Program-made: the position numbers and the translations under genes
Notes under the pieces: model-generated
Databases searched by the model: none
What the model was told of the DNA's origin: nothing
What the model saw: only the letters and a program-made list of their open reading frames with translations
Shown here: one piece after another, positions 58,436 through 64,000 of the stretch
Layout: each line of letters begins with the position of its first letter
How positions within the stretch are numbered: the stretch's first letter is position 1
DNA from: Gordionus sp. m RMFG-2023
Lineage: Eukaryota; Nematomorpha; Gordioida; Chordodea; Parachordodidae
DNA length: 64,000 bases
Assembly (NCBI RefSeq): GCF_954871325.1
Contig: NC_088776.1
Span: 48,440,569-48,504,568 of the forward strand
Direction of reading: 5' to 3'

Positions 58436-58472
58436 TTCTCAACTACCAAAATTATTATTCATCCATCATTGA
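58436..58472 (+). CDS. small membrane protein gene, terminal exon 5
   Basis: Begins with the same acceptor and first 22 bases as exon 4. In the delivered phase it reads SQLPKLLFIHH and stops at TGA (58470-58472). It arose by tandem duplication of the exon 4 acceptor region, about 57740-57868 copied to 58320-58458. Another phase of the same exon is open for longer (to TAG near 58537), but that does not fit exons 3 and 4. Confidence 0.5.
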
Positions 58473-58556
58473 GCAAAGAAGAAAATCCTGATTTCCAGTC
58501 ATTCTTGACGCGTTATCATCTAGTATTTTTATATTAGTTGTTATTTTATCATTGTG

Positions 58557-58562
58557 AATAAA
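58557..58562 (+). promoter_or_regulatory. polyadenylation signal AATAAA
   Basis: Lies 85 bp after the proposed stop of the five-exon gene, in GTGAATAAAAGG. The same sequence is kept in the copied fragment at 52.35 kb. Confidence 0.5.
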
Positions 58563-58974
58563 AGGAATTTTGGATTTATAAGATATATTATTAAAGGGAA
58601 GGATTGAGAGTAAGGGGCATTCTTCACAGATTTAAACTATTGTGATGAATATATAGAAATTTTATATATATATTTAAGATTTAAATTTTCCTTAAGTTTG
58701 ATATTTAGATTTATATATATTAATTCTTAGTATTATTAATTAACTATTTAAAATTTGATTAATAATATCATATTTTAGATTACTATTCTTAAGTTTGTTA
58801 TAAAAAAAAAAATTTTCTTGCAAATTAGATCAAAATTTGATAATACAATTTATTTTTTTTATAATTAGCAACAATTTTAAAGTAATAAAACATTCCTCAT
58901 TTTTCTATAAAAAATAGGACAGGTTTTTTTATAAATATTTTGACCTAATTCATATAGGACTAAAGACGAATTGT

Positions 58975-60222
58975 TTAAACTCTCTCTAATACCCACAAGA
59001 CAGCAAATCCCCCATCACACATAAGGCCATTTGTCAACTGACAAGAATTGAATTCCTGTAAAATTTTCCAATTAGCGGTTAAATGTTGTAATCGATTGTA
59101 ACCATATATTCTATGAGCATTCCACACTAAACTCGAACCATTTTGATGGAAGGGTACATTGAGAAATAAAATTGCTCCTGGTTTCATTACACACCACATT
59201 TGAGCCATCGCTTCTAAATCTCCATATGGATTCAAGGGATCACCAAATCTTCCTAGCCCCGAATGTTCGATTGACGAAAATGATATTGCAAAATCAAACA
59301 TAAGCGAATGATTTTTCCTGCCCTTTTTACTCCGAGTTAAACTTGATTCACGTAATTTATTTTCGTCCATAATTGTCAATTGTTGATGCCAGATACGATA
59401 TAATTGAAGCTGTGTCAACGTTTCTATCTCATCATCTAATGAAACGGTCTTTATGTAATCAAACATATACATTTTAGAAGCCCCATTCAGCAGAGCTATC
59501 GATGTAATCCAAGGGTCACTGCTACCGAAATCCAGTCCTATTTTATCTTGCACCCCTTGCGAATATTTAATTAAAGCCGCTTGTAAAAGATCTTCTTCGA
59601 CTATTCCATACGTTGACATTTTCCATCTTAGGGCCCTGGCTGTAATTTTAAATTGTATTTCTTCTTTCGTGATAGGTGTCGATTTCATATTACCTAAATA
59701 TTTTTCTTGAAAATACCATAAATTTTTATCTAAGGGCATCCTGCCAAACATCGTAAAATCATCGTACATTTCAATGGGTGGTTGTTTAGGCGGTGGCCAT
59801 TCTGTTTTAATTGTTTTGGTTAATTTTTTCATCATTAAGGGGCAATCGATATTTTTTATGATGAAAGGCCAAAATTTTGTGGGGTACCCGTGAATATTAA
59901 GATCACAAACTTCACCACAAACCTCCGGGTCGGTATAATTGATACGTTTGTATTTTATTTTTGCGAGATTTGAAGAATTTTGAGCATGATGCTTGAATTC
60001 TTTGGTATCATTAAGGCTATGAATTTTATTTCTGTCGTGTGATGTATACAAGATATTATATTTGTCCCATTGTAAAATAGAGCGACTTTCGAGAATATAC
60101 GAGGACTTCTTCAACCATCTAATGTTTATTATGAATAAGGTAATAGACAAACCGATTAAAATGGTTTTACACATATTTATACAGAATGAGGTGGTTGAAA
60201 AAATATGAGTAGTGGATTGCAT
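58975..60222 (-). CDS. DUF268 family protein, membrane-anchored methyltransferase-like
   Basis: An intact single-exon gene of 415 residues from an ATG. A short N-terminal tail is followed by a signal-anchor helix (about residues 20-36, ILIGLSITLFIINIRWL), so the rest probably faces the secretory lumen. The segment DPEVCGEVCDL...KFWPFIIKNIDCP (about 98-128) is cysteine-containing. The core has IGLDFGSSDPWITSIALLNG (about 228-247), comparable to the SAM-binding glycine motif, then FDYIKT and FDFAISFSSIEHSGLGRFGD, PLNPYGDLEAMAQMWCVMKP and GAILFLNVPFH...NAHRIYG. The IEHSGLGRYGDP..P.GDLEAM.....LKPGG signature is diagnostic of DUF268, known from nematodes and other animals; its substrate is unknown. 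A broken copy is at 49080-49430. Confidence 0.88.
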   Translation of the reverse strand: MQSTTHIFSTTSFCINMCKTILIGLSITLFIINIRWLKKSSYILESRSILQWDKYNILYTSHDRNKIHSLNDTKEFKHHAQNSSNLAKIKYKRINYTDPEVCGEVCDLNIHGYPTKFWPFIIKNIDCPLMMKKLTKTIKTEWPPPKQPPIEMYDDFTMFGRMPLDKNLWYFQEKYLGNMKSTPITKEEIQFKITARALRWKMSTYGIVEEDLLQAALIKYSQGVQDKIGLDFGSSDPWITSIALLNGASKMYMFDYIKTVSLDDEIETLTQLQLYRIWHQQLTIMDENKLRESSLTRSKKGRKNHSLMFDFAISFSSIEHSGLGRFGDPLNPYGDLEAMAQMWCVMKPGAILFLNVPFHQNGSSLVWNAHRIYGYNRLQHLTANWKILQEFNSCQLTNGLMCDGGFAVLWVLERV

Positions 60223-62673
60223 ATAATACGTTAAATTTTATTAATACAATGATAAAATTATTATAATGAATTAGATGATTATTCATATTATTTTTTAGTT
60301 TTTGTAAATCAAAATAATGTCGCATTTATATATTTTTTTATATTATAATATAAACTTGTAAACCATATAATTTGAAATATAAAATTAAAATGAAAGTAAA
60401 ATAACCAATAAACTCGGGACCTCTCCTAGTTATAGATATTCTCTACCGCCCTTAAAAATATTTCCTTTATTTTACCTAATTAATTGAATTTTGTATAAAA
60501 ATATGAAAACGGTCATTCTATAAAATCGGATGTCGGACTACAATTTCCCAAAATTTTAAATTTAATAATGTCAAAATTCAGGATTATGAGAGATTTTTTT
60601 TAACTTTCATAAATTATAAGGGCATTTAACCAAAAGTGCACTATATCACATCGTGAGTCATCAATATCCTTTAAGGGTAAATGTTCTTTTTTATAGCTTA
60701 GAAATATTGAGAGCTAGGGTTAGCATTATTTCACATTTTTTGAATAAAAATCATAGTTTAAATAATAATATTTTATGTTTTTATTATGTATATCTCATTT
60801 ACTTAAATTTTTAATGTCTTAATTAAAAATTAGTTGCAAATATTATTAGATCAAAGGATTTTACATGTTCCGCATTACGTTTAATCTTAAAGTTAATTTT
60901 TTGGTATATATTATAATAATAAACTGCTTTAAATTTTATTTAATATTGGTACAAAAAATTTTAAATTTACTTCTAGTATTTCTGTTCTGTTTATTAATTA
61001 TTTATTCTATATTATGTTTATCTACTAAAAATTTCAGTTGTTTATAAATATTAATTCCAGTATATATGGCGTTAGGTAATTTGTAATTCATGGAGATTCG
61101 AAATCTCTCAATTTTAAATCAGTTAATAAGAAGAAATTTTTTAAATTTGTAAAAACCTGGTTTAATCGTAAACGTATTTCAGCAGATGTAGAGTATGCAG
61201 CTCTTAATTTAAACTAATTTTTATATTTTTATGTAAATTTTTATTCATGATGAAAATTGATGAAGGGTAGATAGTCTATACATGGTGGAACACTTTTCCA
61301 ATCAAGGTTTTCAAATTTAGAAATCACCCCCATGCAAATGATTTAAAATTGAGATATTCCGAATTCCCTTGGATTCCACCAATGCGGCACATATTAGAAT
61401 TAATATTTATAAAGTGGATCCAAGTTATATTAGTATATAAACAAAATATAGAATAAATATTTATACATGACAGAAAAACCTAGAGAGAATTTTGAGAACT
61501 AGATTGATTTCTTTAACAATACTAATGTTTTTTTTTAAATTGCAGTTTAAAATTTTCCAAAAATTTAATTTTAGAATTAACGTAACGATGTAAATCATTT
61601 ACTTTATTAATAATATCAGCAATTAATTTTTAATTTAAACTAACTATAAACATACAAACATAAAATGAAATTGATTTAAATCATAATTTTTATTCAGAAA
61701 TTGATAGATCAATTTGATTCAATCATGTTAATAGTTCTTAATAATTTTTAGGCGATAAAAAGAAAATGAACCTTTATAGAATATTAATGTTTCGGATAAT
61801 TATATGAAATTTTGGTTAAATATCTTGTTCAAGAAATTAATTATTTTTGCTCAAAATTCTGAGTTTTGACATTAAATTATGAAATTACAAAATCAATCAT
61901 AATCAGTAAGAATATATATAGGAATATAATATTTTTGAGTAGAGACCTATACCTAGGTTCAATTCTATTTAGAAAGATCTTTCCTACTTTATACTTATTT
62001 TTTTTTCATTTTGATGATCAATATCAAATTTGATTTCAAATTATTTCTATTAGAGGTTTATACTATAATATATAGAAGAAAATATATAAACGACATTATT
62101 TCGATATATACTTTTCTAAACAAAGAGAAGATAATGTGAATAATTAACTATTCATTATAACAATTTTATCATCTATTCATTAAATTAAAATAACTTTATT
62201 ATTGTATTATTATAATAATTTAACATTTTATATGTAATCCACTATGTATATTTTTTTTAAACAAAGATTTTATATCAAATAAATCTGTGCAAAACCATTT
62301 TAATGGGTCTATCTTGTCGTGATGTTGGTTTTTATTAATTATTTTTTTGGGATTCAAATTATGTTCCGAATATAAAAATTTATAACAATATAAAAAAAAC
62401 TAATAAATATTTGAATAACGCAAGGTCTATAAGTCGAAAGGCTTGGTAATACGAAAGGCTAAAAAATAATATTGAAAATAAAAATAACAAAGAAAATGAT
62501 TAATGAGATATTTGATTGATTTATTGCTTTTTTTAGAGAAAAAGTATTATAATTACATTACATTATAATATATTAAAAATATGGAAATTTTAAGATCTTT
62601 TCAATTTTTTTATTAATTCTTTGAAATAATTTGCGGTTTTTAAAAATTAATTTTATATATTAATTTTTAAATT
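60223..62673. other. AT-rich sequence, no gene seen
   Basis: The upstream region of the DUF268 gene is at its left edge. A repeat resembling 21660-21790 is present near 61070-61200 (GGAGATTCGAAATCTCTCAA). The frame near 60865-61047 is low-complexity. No exon supported. Confidence 0.45.
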
Positions 62674-63381
62674 ATGCAATCTACCGACCGCACCCTATTC
62701 TCTTCCCTGCTCAATGGTACGGGACATGAGTTTCTTGAGGCCATCCCTTCTACCAATCTTCAGCTTCAACTATCTAACAATGAATTTACCCACGCCATCG
62801 GCATTCGTCTAAATTGTTCCATCACTCACCCTCACATCTGCTCAGGGTGCAACTCGCCAGTTGACTCGAAGGGTAGACATAGTTTACATTGTCGCTCCTG
62901 CAATGGACGATTCATCAGACACAAGCAATGTAATACAATCATCCAACATGCTCTGAAATCCGCCCAAATTCCTTCCACTATAGAACCACAGGGTCTTTTT
63001 AGATCTGACGGTAAACGTCCTGACGGGATCTCTCAAATCCCATGGAGGAGAGGCCAACTTTTGGTATGGGACTATTCCTGTATTGACCCCTTGGCCCCAT
63101 CCAACCACGCCATCAACATCCTTGACCAGAAGGAACAACTTAAAACTTCTAAATACACAGAAATAATGAACGATCATTGCTTTATCCCAATCATATCAAC
63201 CACTCTTGGCACCTTCGGCAAACTCGCCTTAGCATTTTTCAAAAACTTAGGATCACAAATCAGCAAACTCTCAGAAGAACCTCGAGAGGGTTTTTTTCTT
63301 CGTCAACGACTATCCATAGCGATTCTCAAAGCTAATTATATCAGTTTCAATGGTAGTCTTCTAGCCAAAGAGCTATCCTAA
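62674..63381 (+). CDS. LINE ORF, C-terminal zinc-knuckle and endonuclease-like part (5'-truncated)
   Basis: A 235-codon uninterrupted frame with GC content far above its surroundings. It has CSGCNSPVDSKGRHSLHCRSC with GRFIRHKQCN, a CxxC...HxxCxxC type knuckle, then IEPQGLFRSDGKRPDGIS and RGQLLVWDYSCID. The E...RPDG...WD layout resembles the restriction-like endonuclease region found after the reverse transcriptase in some non-LTR retrotransposons. It matches C-terminal sequences common in marine invertebrate elements. The reverse transcriptase is missing, so the insertion is 5'-truncated, as LINE copies often are. The first ATG is not necessarily a native start. Confidence 0.72.
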   Translation: MQSTDRTLFSSLLNGTGHEFLEAIPSTNLQLQLSNNEFTHAIGIRLNCSITHPHICSGCNSPVDSKGRHSLHCRSCNGRFIRHKQCNTIIQHALKSAQIPSTIEPQGLFRSDGKRPDGISQIPWRRGQLLVWDYSCIDPLAPSNHAINILDQKEQLKTSKYTEIMNDHCFIPIISTTLGTFGKLALAFFKNLGSQISKLSEEPREGFFLRQRLSIAILKANYISFNGSLLAKELS

Positions 63382-63445
63382 ACAACACTTACGTCCCTTT
63401 TTCATTTTTGTTTCCCTGCGCCACACCATCTCCGTTCTTTTTTTT
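63382..63445 (+). mobile_element. LINE 3' untranslated end
   Basis: GC-richer sequence (CAACACTTACGTCCC, GCGCCACACCATCTCCG) continues from the LINE stop codon and ends in a T-rich stretch before AT-rich background. No clear target duplication. Confidence 0.5.
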
Positions 63446-63609
63446 AATAGTATTATTATATATTATAATAATATATTTTTGATTTTATTATATTAATTTT
63501 TATAATATTTGGTTATGATTTTATATATTAAGTAAGTATAAATATATTGTAATTAGTTGATAAAGAAGTAAATAAGAAATATAAATTTTTTAAGGTTTTT
63601 TAATTTGAG

Positions 63610-64000
63610 AAAGCATTTAAGAAGGGAAAGGCTAACATCTTAAACGTAATTTTGAATATAATTATATCAATGAACTCAGAATTTAATTCTCTATCCAAAA
63701 CTGCTTAGATAAACTTTTTTACGTTTCCGGTTAATAAAATAATTTTTTTGTCGCGAAAGCCTTTTATAAGGGAAAGGCTAACATCTTAAACGTAATTTTG
63801 AATATAATTATATCATTGTACTCAGAATTTATAAGATGTTAGCCTTTCCCCTATAAAAGGCTTTCGCGACAAAAAAATTATTTTGTGAACCGAAAACGTA
63901 AAAAAATACATCTAAGGGGTTTTGGATAAAAAACTAAATTCTGAGTTCAATGATATAATTATATTCAAAATTACGTTTAAGATGTTAGCCTTTCCCCTAT
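63610..64000. mobile_element. foldback repeat running off the window
   Basis: The block GGGAAAGGCTAACATCTTAA plus ACGTAATTTTGAATATAATT appears at 63622 and 63770 on the plus strand. It appears in reverse complement at about 63830 (first 20 bases only) and about 63950. The middle (GTCGCGAAAGCCTTTTATA at 63751 and its inverse near 63857) completes arms of about 190 bp around a 45-bp centre. It is probably a MITE; the right end is outside the window. Confidence 0.75.

Noticed and set aside
62884-63177. 97-codon minus-strand frame
   Set aside because: Antisense shadow of the LINE frame, with no domain and no support.

Overview
The window looks like a piece of an AT-rich arthropod nuclear genome. 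A small crustacean such as a parasitic copepod fits, but that is inference. The evidence is about 70% A+T background, GT-AG introns with consistent phases, a metazoan tRNA-Gly gene, sparse exons separated by kilobases of transposon debris, animal gene families (NKCC-type transporter, CALHM channel, DUF268 methyltransferase-like protein) and very many hAT-type elements with 8-bp target duplications.

Layout. 1-4.5 kb: one weak exon candidate and short repeats. 4.54-6.40 kb: a hAT relic with terminal inverted repeats and a perfect 8-bp target duplication. 6.89-7.73 kb (minus): first coding exon of an NKCC-type cation-chloride cotransporter. 8.18-14.84 kb: a 6.7-kb hAT transposon (ZMYM1/DUF4371 type) with a second hAT inserted in its transposase and its 3' end present twice. 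15-20.8 kb: a decayed hAT relic broken by other repeats. 21-25 kb: mostly anonymous AT-rich DNA. 25.98-33.9 kb (minus): four exons with matching phases that encode a CALHM-like channel; its 5-kb intron holds three small hAT-like elements and a tRNA-Gly(GCC) gene on the plus strand. 37.24-39.75 kb: a large foldback element. 42.66-43.40 kb (minus): a single-exon acidic membrane protein. 45.5-46.4 kb: a composite MITE. 49.08-49.43 kb: a broken DUF268 copy. 53.37-54.67 kb: a miniature LTR fossil with a solo LTR inside it. 55.77-58.47 kb (plus): a probable five-exon gene for a small membrane protein. 58.98-60.22 kb (minus): an intact DUF268 gene. 62.67-63.4 kb: the 3' end of a LINE. 63.6 kb to the end: a foldback repeat that runs off the window.

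The host genes show no shared pathway. Several encode membrane proteins, but nothing in the sequence links them. The main mechanistic interest lies in the gene models, which the exon phases support, and in how the hAT-type elements have been nested, duplicated and folded back. No CRISPR array, operon or bacterial-type system is present. Splice sites were judged by eye, and no database search could be run.
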